Shown here piece after piece: positions 1-8,365 of a stretch of 32,778 bases of DNA. Under the pieces are notes generated by a model. That model was not told where the DNA came from, did no database searches, and worked only from the letters and a program-made list of their open reading frames with translations. Origin of the DNA: an uncultured Blautia sp. GTDB lineage: Bacteria > Bacillota > Clostridia > Lachnospirales > Lachnospiraceae. Positions within the stretch are counted from its first letter, which is position 1; the number at the start of each line of letters is the position of its first letter. A program made the translations under genes and the position numbers. The stretch covers positions 1 through 32,778 of the forward strand of contig CALIZJ010000018.1 of NCBI GenBank assembly GCA_938028845.1, given 5' to 3'.

Positions 1-1253
1 CCCGAAAATTCATTGGTTCTTTTTACCGTCATCTTTATCGGCTCCATAATTTCCGTTTCCTGATCTCCGGTTCCCCTGATGGAAAATCCAATTAAATATG
101 TTCCCGGTGAACGTTCTTCGTCATTGTCGTCAATTAACGGCGGCTCTTCTTTCATGATCGTTGTTATACGATATTTTCCGCCGTTATATTCAAATGCTTC
201 ATTTATCTTTACATTGTCTAAAATATTTCCGTCATTGAACATTACTTTCAGAGTCAAAGCATCCAGCCCAAAAGAAGAATCGACACATCCATAAATCCAT
301 TCTCTCTGAAGATTTTCAAGACCATCTTCTATTCCTATAGAAGAAACTGCTGCCTTTTTATGCGAAGCGATTTCAAACGTACCAGCATCCGCCTTAAGAT
401 TTTTCAAAGCCATCCAATACTTTGTTCCTGCAGTAAATAAAATTGCATCTCCGCTTGTAATATCTAAACTATAGTATTCATTCCCCATATTGATCAGAAG
501 TTCTGTATTATTAAATCCATCAACTATTTGAAGGACTTTTTCTGGCGCACTGAAGTAGTAAAGTCCATCTTCTGCTGGTTCGAACAAGAACACTGCTTCT
601 TCTCCATCCGGTGTGATTGTAACGGCAGTATCAGAACCAAGCACAGGATAATTTTCCAATTTCTTTATTTTTATTTCTATTGTCTCCAGTTCTGTTAGCC
701 ATGTAGTTGTTTCCATCTGAAAGGTTTGACCGCTCTCTGCCCAGAAAACCAATGGCTCACCGCTATATGAATTTTCATTGGTATATGCATAGCAGAAAGA
801 TTCATTTATACTGCTTACATAATAATAGCCGCTCTCATTCGGAGAAAACACATATTCCGCAACGCTCCTGGATCCATCGTAGGTTAAACTCATGGTATAT
901 ATCCCGGGTTCCGTGATCATCGTCTCGTTTTCTGCGCCATCTGCGGTAGAATCAGTGATGGTCTGATCATCTCCTTCTCCATCGGAAAACAGTACAGTCT
1001 CCCCAAATTCTCCTGGATTCACAGTAAAAATCTCTGCCTGGCTCTGCCGGGCCTCCTCGCTTTCCGCTGTTCCAGCCTCCTGCTGCACAGGTTCTGCCTC
1101 CTGTTGTTCCGTTGACGTCGGCTGCTGCGTCACCTGCGGCGAACCCGTTCCTCCATCGCTGAACACCTCAATATCCGACGCAAAGGCCGGACTTACAGAG
1201 CCTACTGTCATTGCTGCGGCTAAAAGCCACGCAATAAACTTCTTTTTCTTCAT
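1..1253 (-). CDS. Secreted protein of unknown function, C-terminus beyond the window
   Basis: An open frame of 417 codons runs off the left edge without a stop. The ATG at 1253 is chosen because a GGGGG ribosome binding site lies 6 nt upstream; the in-frame ATG at 1259 directly abuts that site. Residues 1-25 form a signal peptide (four lysines, hydrophobic core IAWLLAAAMTVG, cleavage after AFA). Residues 26-75 are a Gln/Glu/Thr/Ser-rich linker, as in surface proteins. The rest looks beta-rich, with two related aromatic segments, FSPNESGYYYVSS and FEPAEDGLYYFSA, which suggest repeated beta-sandwich modules similar to pre-peptidase C-terminal (PPC-like) domains. That likeness is inference. No catalytic motif or lipobox is visible, and any wall anchor would lie outside the window. 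It is divergent from the XRE regulator, with which it may share control. Confidence 0.75.
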   Translation of the reverse strand, partial: MKKKKFIAWLLAAAMTVGSVSPAFASDIEVFSDGGTGSPQVTQQPTSTEQQEAEPVQQEAGTAESEEARQSQAEIFTVNPGEFGETVLFSDGEGDDQTITDSTADGAENETMITEPGIYTMSLTYDGSRSVAEYVFSPNESGYYYVSSINESFCYAYTNENSYSGEPLVFWAESGQTFQMETTTWLTELETIEIKIKKLENYPVLGSDTAVTITPDGEEAVFLFEPAEDGLYYFSAPEKVLQIVDGFNNTELLINMGNEYYSLDITSGDAILFTAGTKYWMALKNLKADAGTFEIASHKKAAVSSIGIEDGLENLQREWIYGCVDSSFGLDALTLKVMFNDGNILDNVKINEAFEYNGGKYRITTIMKEEPPLIDDNDEERSPGTYLIGFSIRGTGDQETEIMEPIKMTVKRTNEFS

Positions 1254-1326
1254 ATTCATCCCCCTTTTCCTTTTTTATCAGGTATCTGGATTATTTAAAA
1301 CTTTCATATAGAATACCTGTTCTCAA

Positions 1327-1355
1327 ATTTTATTTTACCAACCTCATATTTCCAA
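1327..1355 (-). promoter_or_regulatory. Putative promoter of the secreted protein
   Basis: On the minus strand TTGGAA (1350-1355) is followed after exactly 17 nt by TAAAAT (1327-1332), about 75 nt upstream of the start codon. The hexamers are reasonable sigma-A matches in an AT-rich stretch. This is a pattern match only. Confidence 0.4.
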
Positions 1356-1363
1356 AACAATGA

Positions 1364-1420
1364 GTGGCAAAAAAAGTGGCGGATAATCCACGTTTTTCCA
1401 TACTTGGCAAAAAATGTCAC
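1364..1420. repeat. Pair of imperfect 17-bp direct repeats upstream of the XRE regulator
   Basis: Two 17-bp copies of the form TGGC-A6/7-GT..C occupy 1364-1380 and 1404-1420. They start 40 bp apart, close to four helical turns. They lie between the two divergent promoters, which makes them a plausible operator for the neighbouring XRE regulator. That role is inferred from position. Confidence 0.4.
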
Positions 1421-1450
1421 GAATCTTTCAAATATAACATCTTTCATTTC

Positions 1451-1480
1451 TGGACTTTTATTATCTGGAAATGGTATGAT
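1451..1480 (+). promoter_or_regulatory. Putative extended -10 promoter of the XRE regulator
   Basis: TATGAT at 1475-1480 is preceded by TGG, an extended -10 motif. A -35-like TGGACT (1451-1456) lies 18 nt upstream. The predicted start would give a leader of about 25 nt ending in GGGAGG before the ATG at 1514. Confidence 0.5.
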
Positions 1481-1513
1481 AGAACTATCAATTATACGAG
1501 GGAGGATATGAAT

Positions 1514-2962
1514 ATGTCAGCTTTTTCTGAAATTCTAACCAGATATATCACAGAGAAAAATATTAAGGTTTATTCTATAGTACAATACTCTGGCTTAGAC
1601 CGTTCCACTATGTACCAGATCATTAATGGAAAACGTACCCCTGCTTCCAGAAAGGTCTTTCAGAAAATTGCAGAAGCCCTCCATCTGACTCCTTTGGAAT
1701 ATAAAGAATTTTATGAGGCCTATCTGATCAGCCGATTAGGGCCGGGGGTCTATTATAAAAGAAAAAGCGTAGAAAACTTTATTCTTAATTTTCCAAAAAA
1801 TTTTTCCCGGTCGGAATCACCAAAACCCAAACCGCTCCTTCATTCCGCTCTTGCAGATCGATCTGACGCATCCCCCTGCACCGCGCTTTCCTCACAGGTT
1901 GAGATCAATTACTTTCTGCATTATATGCTTTTAAATGAAGCCAATAAAAAAGACGGTATGATTTTTCTGATCCTTCAGCCGGATTACGATTTTCTGTTCA
2001 GTCTTCTCCCAGGCTTGAAGCCATCCGGCAATCTCCGTGTGGAACAGATCATCTGTATGAGCAAAACTGTTCAGCTAAATGAAGACCAAGAACTGTTTAA
2101 TCTAAAGTATTTAAAAGCAATGGTTCCTCTCTATATCGCCGGCATGGATTACCATCCGTATTATTTTTATGAGGATATCCATTCCCATTACTACAACCTG
2201 AATATTTTCCCCTGCCTGATCCTGACCTCAGACCATGCGGTGGTATGTACTTCTGATTATCAGTCCGGGATTTTATTTCAAGATGCTTCTGTGGTTTCCA
2301 TGCTTCGGGAATTATATTTTTCCTATCGCAGCAAATGCTCTTCCCTGTTTGACTTAATGAATTTTATTCCCACGAGCAACGAAGCCTTTCAAAGCGGCTT
2401 TTATCAGAAAAGGCCCAGCTATATTCTCCAGCCTGATGCCTGCATGACACCCTTTCTGCGAAAAGAAATTCTGGATCATGTGATCATCCCTGTTTTTGCG
2501 GAAAGGGACAATATACTTGGACAGCTGGACGCGCTGCTGACTTCTTATCGGCAGCAATTGGAAACAGAGAATATGCAGATTTATTTTACAAAAAATGGAA
2601 TGCTGGAATTCGCTCAGACGGGACGGATCAAGGAAATACCAGACGAATTTTATCATCCTTTTTCTCCCCAGGAGCGCTGTTCCATGATGCGCGATATGCT
2701 TTCCTGCTGTGAAAAAGGTATTTACCGCATTCTGAAAAGGCCCTTGGATCATCTTACGGATAATCTTCACCTGTGCGTAAACGAAACCTTCGGCTACCTG
2801 CTTTTCAATAACATGGAACAGCACACTCTCTGTCTGGTCATCCACGAACCAAGTATTTTAGAAGTCTTTGTAGATTATCTGAAAAATCTGGACGAAAGCC
2901 TCTTCTACTCCAACGAAGAAACGGTTTCCTTTATACAAAACATAATCAAAGAGTTGGAATAA
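1514..2962 (+). CDS. XRE-family helix-turn-helix regulator with a large C-terminal domain
   Basis: The product is about 482 residues. The frame is open further upstream, but GGAGG at 1501-1505 fits the ATG at 1514 (8-nt spacing), so upstream residues are not counted. Residues 1-65 form a Cro/CI-type helix-turn-helix, with the recognition region around YSGLDRSTMYQIINGKRTPAS followed by an ALHLTPLEYKEF helix. The remaining 400 or so residues match no domain I know. They are soluble, rich in aromatic residues, and may be a sensor or multimerisation region. It probably binds DNA and may regulate itself or the divergent secreted protein through the repeats at 1364-1420. A strong terminator follows 22 nt after the stop, so it appears monocistronic. 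Confidence 0.8.
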   Translation: MSAFSEILTRYITEKNIKVYSIVQYSGLDRSTMYQIINGKRTPASRKVFQKIAEALHLTPLEYKEFYEAYLISRLGPGVYYKRKSVENFILNFPKNFSRSESPKPKPLLHSALADRSDASPCTALSSQVEINYFLHYMLLNEANKKDGMIFLILQPDYDFLFSLLPGLKPSGNLRVEQIICMSKTVQLNEDQELFNLKYLKAMVPLYIAGMDYHPYYFYEDIHSHYYNLNIFPCLILTSDHAVVCTSDYQSGILFQDASVVSMLRELYFSYRSKCSSLFDLMNFIPTSNEAFQSGFYQKRPSYILQPDACMTPFLRKEILDHVIIPVFAERDNILGQLDALLTSYRQQLETENMQIYFTKNGMLEFAQTGRIKEIPDEFYHPFSPQERCSMMRDMLSCCEKGIYRILKRPLDHLTDNLHLCVNETFGYLLFNNMEQHTLCLVIHEPSILEVFVDYLKNLDESLFYSNEETVSFIQNIIKELE

Positions 2963-2984
2963 GAAAAACGGTGTAACAAAAAGA

Positions 2985-3043
2985 GACGGTTGATCCCAAT
3001 GTCATTTAACCGGATAAGACATTCAAAATCAACCGTCTTTTTT
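2985..3043. terminator. Bidirectional rho-independent terminator with a stacked double stem
   Basis: A 10-bp outer stem (GACGGTTGAT 2985-2994 with 3028-3037) encloses a second stem (AATGTC 2998-3003 with GACATT 3018-3023). Six T follow on the plus strand. On the minus strand the hairpin is followed by a CTCTTTTT run. It separates the convergent XRE gene and the serine hydrolase. Confidence 0.8.
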
Positions 3044-3103
3044 GCAAAAGTGTTCTTACTTTTTTACCGCGTATACTTTCTTTTTTTGCCGTGCAGCCTC
3101 CTT

Positions 3104-4282
3104 TTATTCACCGCTAAGCAGCACATTCCGCAGTTTTCGCACCAGGGGGATGGTGCCTGCGTCTTTTTTCTGCTGCATAATCAAAAGGGTCATATCCTCC
3201 CTAGGAAAATTCGCAAAATAGCTGCCCAGGTAGCTGTCCCAGCCATATTCTCCTTCACAGGACAGGCCCGAAGTCCTTCCGGGATCTATGCACCGGCGCA
3301 TAAGATGAGAGTAGGTATAGCCTTCCAGACCGGTCCACTGCTCCATAGCCTGCTGCTGAGAAGGAAGCAGCTTCCCTGAGGTAAAAAACCTTGCCGTCTT
3401 TTCCGACATCACCCGCACACCGTCAAGGCTTCCTCCATTTAAAAGCATCTGAGCAAACCGGGCGTAGTCGTCAATGGTGGAAACCAGGCCGGCTCCGCCG
3501 GATTCAAAAGCCGGCGGCTTGTCCATCCCATATGAGATCATAAGATGATTTCCTCTATAAGGCACCATCTTTCCGTTTCCGGCAGATTCATAAGCATCCG
3601 CCAGCCTGTCCCCTTTATCCTTCGGCACCCAGAAACCGGTATCTTTCATTCCCAAAGGAGCAAAAAGATAGGTTTCCAAAAATTCCCCGAACCGCATCAC
3701 AGAAACTTTCTCGATCACTGCACCCAGAATATCTGCGGAAAGGCCATAATGCCAGGAGCTGTCTGGCTCAAAGGAAAAAGGAACAGAACCCATATGAGAG
3801 GCAAACTCCTCTGTAGTCACCGCCTGGGGAGTATCCATTTTTTCCATACATTCCTGGATATACTGTTGGGTCATCCTGCCCGCCTTTGTCTCTTCTTCCC
3901 CATAGGTCAGCCCGGACGCCATATTCAAAAGATGATGGACAGTGAGGGGCTTTTTAGCCGGACGGATCATCCCGTTTTCTTCCACCATCACGTTTTCATA
4001 TCCCGGCAGGATCTCCGCCACAGGCTGGGCAAGATCCAACTTTCCCTGCTCCATCAGGATCATGGCAGCTGCCCCGGTGATGGGTTTGGACATGGAATAC
4101 AAGCGGAAAATACTGTTCCTTTTGATCGGTTTCTTTTCCTCCAGGTTCTGAAAGCCATATTCTGTATAAAATACTTCTTCCTTCCTTCTGCGCACCAGCA
4201 TGGTCACTCCTGCAGTGATGCCGTCAGACACCGCTTCCTCTATCAGTTTCCGGCATCTTTCTTTTGTCTTCTCATTCATCAT
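3104..4282 (-). CDS. Serine hydrolase of the beta-lactamase/class C esterase (EstB-like) family
   Basis: About 392 residues from the start at 4282, which has GGGAGG 5 nt upstream; the frame could start at 4321, but that adds an atypical N-terminus. The fold is class C beta-lactamase/D-Ala-D-Ala peptidase. The nucleophile motif SMSK is at residues 63-66, the second motif YGLS at about 179-182, and the family segment LLNMASGLTYG at 118-128. A YGWDSYLG segment stands in place of the KTG motif. No signal peptide is visible, so it should act in the cytoplasm. Members are mostly carboxylesterases, not antibiotic hydrolases. As last gene of a xylo-oligosaccharide operon it could remove acyl side groups from imported sugars, but that is inferred from context only. 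Confidence 0.8.
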   Translation of the reverse strand: MMNEKTKERCRKLIEEAVSDGITAGVTMLVRRRKEEVFYTEYGFQNLEEKKPIKRNSIFRLYSMSKPITGAAAMILMEQGKLDLAQPVAEILPGYENVMVEENGMIRPAKKPLTVHHLLNMASGLTYGEEETKAGRMTQQYIQECMEKMDTPQAVTTEEFASHMGSVPFSFEPDSSWHYGLSADILGAVIEKVSVMRFGEFLETYLFAPLGMKDTGFWVPKDKGDRLADAYESAGNGKMVPYRGNHLMISYGMDKPPAFESGGAGLVSTIDDYARFAQMLLNGGSLDGVRVMSEKTARFFTSGKLLPSQQQAMEQWTGLEGYTYSHLMRRCIDPGRTSGLSCEGEYGWDSYLGSYFANFPREDMTLLIMQQKKDAGTIPLVRKLRNVLLSGE

Positions 4283-4370
4283 GACCGCCTCCCATTCATT
4301 TTTCCTGTTATCATTTTCCACCCTTAACGGGCCCCCTTTTATCTATAAACCAGAGCTGATAATTTGCTTT

Positions 4371-5984
4371 TTAAAATGTTTTATAAGAAAACCAGGCAAA
4401 GTCCGCATAGCCGCTGTCAGCCCGACCGTTTCCTGAAGCATACATCCCGGCTGTGCATCCTACAAAACCTCCTGCTTTTTCCGTGCTCAAAGGCCGCAGA
4501 TCCACATTTTCCATAACATATTTCCAGTCTCCCCATATCTGTGGATCCTGTCTATCCTCTTTGTCAAAACTTTTTTCTGTAGTCCTGCAGAAAAACGAAC
4601 CCTTCAGTCCATCCACATCCACACGCAGCTGAAATCTTCTGCCTTTTTCCAATAACAGTTCCCCAAGCACCACTTCCTTTCTTCCCAGACACGCGGTCAG
4701 ACGCACCTTCGTCTGAGGGACAGCGTAGCATTCCAGTCTGAAATGCCAGTCATTGCTCTGCACAAGAGCCATCCCACCGCAGTGATATTCTGAATCCGTT
4801 TTTAATTCCAGCTCCGTCTCCACTGCAAAGCTTCTGTCACGAAAGCGAAGTGCTGCATAGCAGGGAAATGTCTGCTCCCTCAGCACTGCCGGATTCATAT
4901 GCATCCGCAGGAACATTCCTTCCACACCGGAAAGGATCATCCCTTCTCGGGGATTGCGGAGGAATAAAAATTCCGGCGGGAACTTTTCCTTTTCAAAAGT
5001 ATATACCTTGGAATGTTCCTGAATATCCGCATTTATCCCAGACTCCATGGATTTCTCTCGAAAACCAGAAATTTCTACAAATGTTTCCAGCCGGCCGATC
5101 CCGGGATTCACCACTGGCCATCCGTCCTCCCAGACAACCTTTGCCAGGAAAGTTTCTCTGCCCATTAAAGTATGCTCCATCTCCGGCCTGCTGCCAAGCA
5201 TGACCATATACCAGTTTCCATTTCCATCTTCCGTAAGGTCTCCGTGTCCTACACAGGTCACCGGATAATCTCTGCCCAAGTGTCGGTGGGTTAGGATGGG
5301 ATTGGCCGGACAATATTCATATGGTCCAAATACCTCCCGGCTCCGTGCTGCTGCGATACAATGGTTCCTCTCAGTTCCTCCTTCTGCGTGAAGGATATAA
5401 TACCAGCCGTCTTTTTTATAAAGATGAGGGCCTTCCGGCCATACCGCATTTTTCTCGAACCCGTATAGCACCGGATGACTTTCTCCCACAAGCTCCATCC
5501 TTTCCAGATCCAGCTTCTGGATCCAGATCTCACAGTCTCCAAAATACCGGCTCCCCCCGGAGTTTTCCCTTTGTCCAATATAATAACAGCTCCCGTCCTC
5601 ATCAAAGAATAGGCTGGGATCGATCCCTTGTGCCTTTTCTCCAAGAAAATATGGTTCTGACCAGGGGCCTTCCGGCTGTCTGGCTGTAACAATAAAATTG
5701 CCGCCGCCGGATACATTGGTAGCGATCACATAATACACCCCCTCATGGTAACGGATCGTAGGGGCATAGATTCCCTCTGAGTGCCCGCATCCCTCTAAGG
5801 AAACCTGGCTGTTCCGCTCCAGGACATTCCCGATCTGCTCCCAGCAAGCCAGATCCCGGCTTCGGAATATCGGTATCCCTGGAAAATAGGCAAAGGTAGA
5901 ATTTACCATATAAAACCAATCCTCCACCCTGCAGATGGAGGGATCCGGATAAAATCCGGAGAGTATAGGATTTCTTATCTGCAT
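4371..5984 (-). CDS. GH43 beta-xylosidase (XynB type, probably also arabinofuranosidase-like)
   Basis: The 537-residue protein has the usual length and layout of two-domain GH43 xylosidases. An N-terminal five-bladed propeller spans about 1-310, and a C-terminal concanavalin-like sandwich about 325-535. The catalytic triad is visible: base Asp14 in NPILSGFYPDPS, pKa-modulating Asp122 in GIDPSLFF, and general acid Glu184 in WPEGPHLY. There is no signal peptide, so it should release xylose from short xylo-oligosaccharides in the cytoplasm. The start follows GAGGAG at good spacing. It lies downstream of the GH3 gene but is preceded 25 nt upstream by a terminator-like hairpin, so it may be expressed at a different level. 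Exact specificity (xylose or arabinose) cannot be read from the sequence. Confidence 0.9.
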   Translation of the reverse strand: MQIRNPILSGFYPDPSICRVEDWFYMVNSTFAYFPGIPIFRSRDLACWEQIGNVLERNSQVSLEGCGHSEGIYAPTIRYHEGVYYVIATNVSGGGNFIVTARQPEGPWSEPYFLGEKAQGIDPSLFFDEDGSCYYIGQRENSGGSRYFGDCEIWIQKLDLERMELVGESHPVLYGFEKNAVWPEGPHLYKKDGWYYILHAEGGTERNHCIAAARSREVFGPYEYCPANPILTHRHLGRDYPVTCVGHGDLTEDGNGNWYMVMLGSRPEMEHTLMGRETFLAKVVWEDGWPVVNPGIGRLETFVEISGFREKSMESGINADIQEHSKVYTFEKEKFPPEFLFLRNPREGMILSGVEGMFLRMHMNPAVLREQTFPCYAALRFRDRSFAVETELELKTDSEYHCGGMALVQSNDWHFRLECYAVPQTKVRLTACLGRKEVVLGELLLEKGRRFQLRVDVDGLKGSFFCRTTEKSFDKEDRQDPQIWGDWKYVMENVDLRPLSTEKAGGFVGCTAGMYASGNGRADSGYADFAWFSYKTF

Positions 5985-6008
5985 ACCTTATTCACTCCTC
6001 TTCTTATA

Positions 6009-6051
6009 AAAACTTGCAGGAACATCCTTGCTATGTCCCTGCACAGTTTTT
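6009..6051 (-). terminator. Terminator-like hairpin in the GH3-GH43 gap, just upstream of the GH43 start
   Basis: On the minus strand TGCAGGGACAT pairs with ATGTTCCTGCA, extended by AAACT/AGTTT around one bulge, and is followed by TTTTTAT. The T run ends close to the GH43 ribosome binding site. It may act as a partial terminator, attenuator or mRNA processing/stability element setting the GH3:GH43 ratio. Confidence 0.6.
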
Positions 6052-6099
6052 AAATACATATAAATCTAAAGATACTCATGATCTATCACCAGCATCACA

Positions 6100-6189
6100 C
6101 TAGCCGTTCAGCCGCCACAGGATCCACCAGGCCAGCAGAGAGCTTGCCGCCGAGCTGTGGATTGTTCTGAAATAAAGCACTTCTCTCAT
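6100..6189 (-). CDS. Possible 29-residue hydrophobic peptide between GH3 and GH43
   Basis: A 30-codon frame starts at ATG 6189 with an AAGGGGAAGAA ribosome binding site immediately upstream, 35 nt after the GH3 stop codon. The peptide begins MREVLYF and is hydrophobic and Trp-rich in its second half (SSLLAWWILWRL), ending in a short polar tail. It could be a small membrane-associated protein, or a chance frame. I recognise no family. Supporting points are the good ribosome binding site and the otherwise unexplained gap of about 240 bp. It lies inside the operon, upstream of the hairpin at 6009-6051. Confidence 0.35.
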   Translation of the reverse strand: MREVLYFRTIHSSAASSLLAWWILWRLNG

Positions 6190-6224
6190 TTCTTCCCCTT
6201 GAAGTACAAGAAAGACTTACTTAA

Positions 6225-8318
6225 CTACCATTCCACTGGAATCTCCACAGGAGCGCATCCGGTCAGTTCTCTGCTGCGCTCATCCGGCTGAGAACAGCCT
6301 GCATAGAACAGGAAACGTTTTCCTTCCCTGCGTCTGTTTCCTTCCTCATCCACCACATAAAAGACATCTTCTCTTACAGGTATTTCCACGGTCTTTCTCT
6401 CACCTTTTTTCACATGTACCCTGGAAAATCCGCAAAGCACAGGATTTTTCGGTGCCAGAGGGGATTCTAGGTTTTTCACATACACCTGCACCACCTCGTC
6501 CGTATCCATATCCCCTGTATTTTCTACATCTGCCAGGATACAAAGTCCCTCTTCCCTGAAAACAGTCCTGGCAGAAACCGTATCCACCTTCCCATAGGTC
6601 AAACCGTATCCAAAGGGAAATTGAGCCTTTCCTTCCAGATAGCGGTAAGTTCGTCCTTTCATAGAGTAATCTGCAAATTCCGGCAGATCCTCCAAAGATT
6701 CATAGAAAGTCACCGGAAGCTTTCCAGATGGAGAAACATCTCCAAAAAGAATACGTGCCGCAGCAGCTCCTCCCATTGCCCCAGGATACCACATTTGCAG
6801 CACTGCATCAAAATGCTCCGCCGCATAGCCAAGGTCAATGTCGCTGCCAGTCATCAAGCACAGGACTACCGGTTTTCCGGTCTCTTTCACCGCCTCCATC
6901 AGTTCTCTCTGAACCTTCGGAAGCTGTAAGTCCGTCTTATCACCGGAAGCATAGCTGTTTCCGGTATCTCCTTCTTCTCCTTCCAGCGTCTCATCCAATC
7001 CCACACACAGGATCACTACATCGCTGTTTTCCGCCACGATCTTTGCCTCAGCAAGCCGGTCTCCCGGATAAGCCAGTGCCTCTGTCCGCTCCTTGAATAA
7101 TTCGCATCCAACCGATGTGTACACACGCACATCCTCACCCACATAATCCTGGATTCCCTCCTGGATAGTCACATACCTGGAGGCTGTGCCATGGTAATTC
7201 CCTATAAGAGCCGCCCTGCTGTCCGCATTGGGCCCGATGATGCCTATAGATTTCAGCTTTTTCTTATCCAGCGGAAGGATCCCGTTATTCTTCAAAAGGA
7301 CTATGCTCTCCTCCGCCGCTTTTCTTGCCAGAAACAGATGCCTGGGCGATTCTACTTCCGAATAGGGAATGGCGTCATACTCGCTTCCCTCAAACATTCC
7401 CAAAAGATAACGTGTAGTAAACAGCCGGATGACAGACTCTGTAATCGTCTCCTCTGTGATCATTCCTGCTTCATAGGCCTTCAGCACATGAAGGTAGGTA
7501 TTTCCGCAGTTTAGGTCACAGCCGTTGTTCACTGCCAAAGCCGCGGATTCCTTGGGTGTAGCAGTGATCATATGATTTTCGTGAAAATCACGGATTGCCC
7601 AGCAGTCTGAAACAAAATGCCCCTGGAACTTCCATTCTCCTCTTAAGATTTTCTGTAAGGATGGGCTTGCACAGGCTGCCTCACCATTTACCCGGTTATA
7701 GGCACCCATGACCGCTTCCACTTTTCCTTCCTCCACCAGTGCCTGAAAGGCAGGGAGATAGGTTTCTCTTAGATCTTTCGGCGAAACCTGGGCGTCAAAC
7801 TCATGGCGCAGCTCCTCTGGTCCGGAATGCACCGCAAAATGCTTGGCACAGGCCGCCGCTTTCATGGTCTCTCCCTCTCCCTGCAGGCCTTTTACATAAG
7901 CCACACCCAGCCTGCTGGTAAGATAAGGATCCTCTCCATAGGTCTCATGCCCTCTTCCCCAGCGGGGATCTCGGAAAATATTTACATTCGGCCCCCAGAA
8001 GGTTAACCCTTTGTAAATATCCCTGTCTTCTTTTGCCGAATAGGCGTTATATTTTGCACGTCCTTCCATAGCGACCGCATCCGCGATCTCCCCCACAAGT
8101 TCCGAATCAAAGGCTGCTCCCAAAGCAATCGCCTGAGGAAAAATCGTTGCCTGTCCTGCCCGGGCTACTCCATGAAGGCTTTCATTCCACCAGTTATACG
8201 CTGGTATTCCAAGTCTTTTTATTGCGGGGGCATTGTATCGCATCTGGCTTGCTTTTTCCTCGACGGTCATCTGGGCGACAAGGGCCTCCGCTTTTTTTCT
8301 TGCCTCTTCTCTAGTCAT
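6225..8318 (-). CDS. GH3 beta-xylosidase/beta-glucosidase
   Basis: The 697-residue enzyme has the standard GH3 order: TIM-like N-terminal domain (about 1-300), alpha/beta sandwich (about 330-560) and C-terminal fibronectin III-like domain (about 600-690). The predicted nucleophile is Asp238 in GHFVSDCW, and the Lys-His pair at 159-160 (AKHFAVHSGPE) is typical. The N-terminal YNWWNESLHGVARAG and FRDPRWGRGHETYGEDP signatures resemble the xylan 1,4-beta-xylosidase branch of GH3. No signal peptide is present, so it acts in the cytoplasm on imported oligosaccharides. It is in an operon behind the two permeases (47-nt gap) with an AAAGGAG ribosome binding site. Beta-glucosidase activity cannot be excluded. 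Confidence 0.88.
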   Translation of the reverse strand: MTREEARKKAEALVAQMTVEEKASQMRYNAPAIKRLGIPAYNWWNESLHGVARAGQATIFPQAIALGAAFDSELVGEIADAVAMEGRAKYNAYSAKEDRDIYKGLTFWGPNVNIFRDPRWGRGHETYGEDPYLTSRLGVAYVKGLQGEGETMKAAACAKHFAVHSGPEELRHEFDAQVSPKDLRETYLPAFQALVEEGKVEAVMGAYNRVNGEAACASPSLQKILRGEWKFQGHFVSDCWAIRDFHENHMITATPKESAALAVNNGCDLNCGNTYLHVLKAYEAGMITEETITESVIRLFTTRYLLGMFEGSEYDAIPYSEVESPRHLFLARKAAEESIVLLKNNGILPLDKKKLKSIGIIGPNADSRAALIGNYHGTASRYVTIQEGIQDYVGEDVRVYTSVGCELFKERTEALAYPGDRLAEAKIVAENSDVVILCVGLDETLEGEEGDTGNSYASGDKTDLQLPKVQRELMEAVKETGKPVVLCLMTGSDIDLGYAAEHFDAVLQMWYPGAMGGAAAARILFGDVSPSGKLPVTFYESLEDLPEFADYSMKGRTYRYLEGKAQFPFGYGLTYGKVDTVSARTVFREEGLCILADVENTGDMDTDEVVQVYVKNLESPLAPKNPVLCGFSRVHVKKGERKTVEIPVREDVFYVVDEEGNRRREGKRFLFYAGCSQPDERSRELTGCAPVEIPVEW

Positions 8319-8365
8319 ATCTTTCTCCTTTGCTGCAGAATAAATTTCCAGAACCGCTTTTACCG

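Noticed and set aside
2354..2845. 163-codon minus-strand frame opposite the XRE regulator
   Set aside because: It has no ribosome binding site or recognisable domain and lies wholly within a well-supported gene.
3545..4327. 260-codon plus-strand frame opposite the serine hydrolase
   Set aside because: It is fully antisense to a gene with clear catalytic motifs; the His/Phe-rich composition is a shadow effect.
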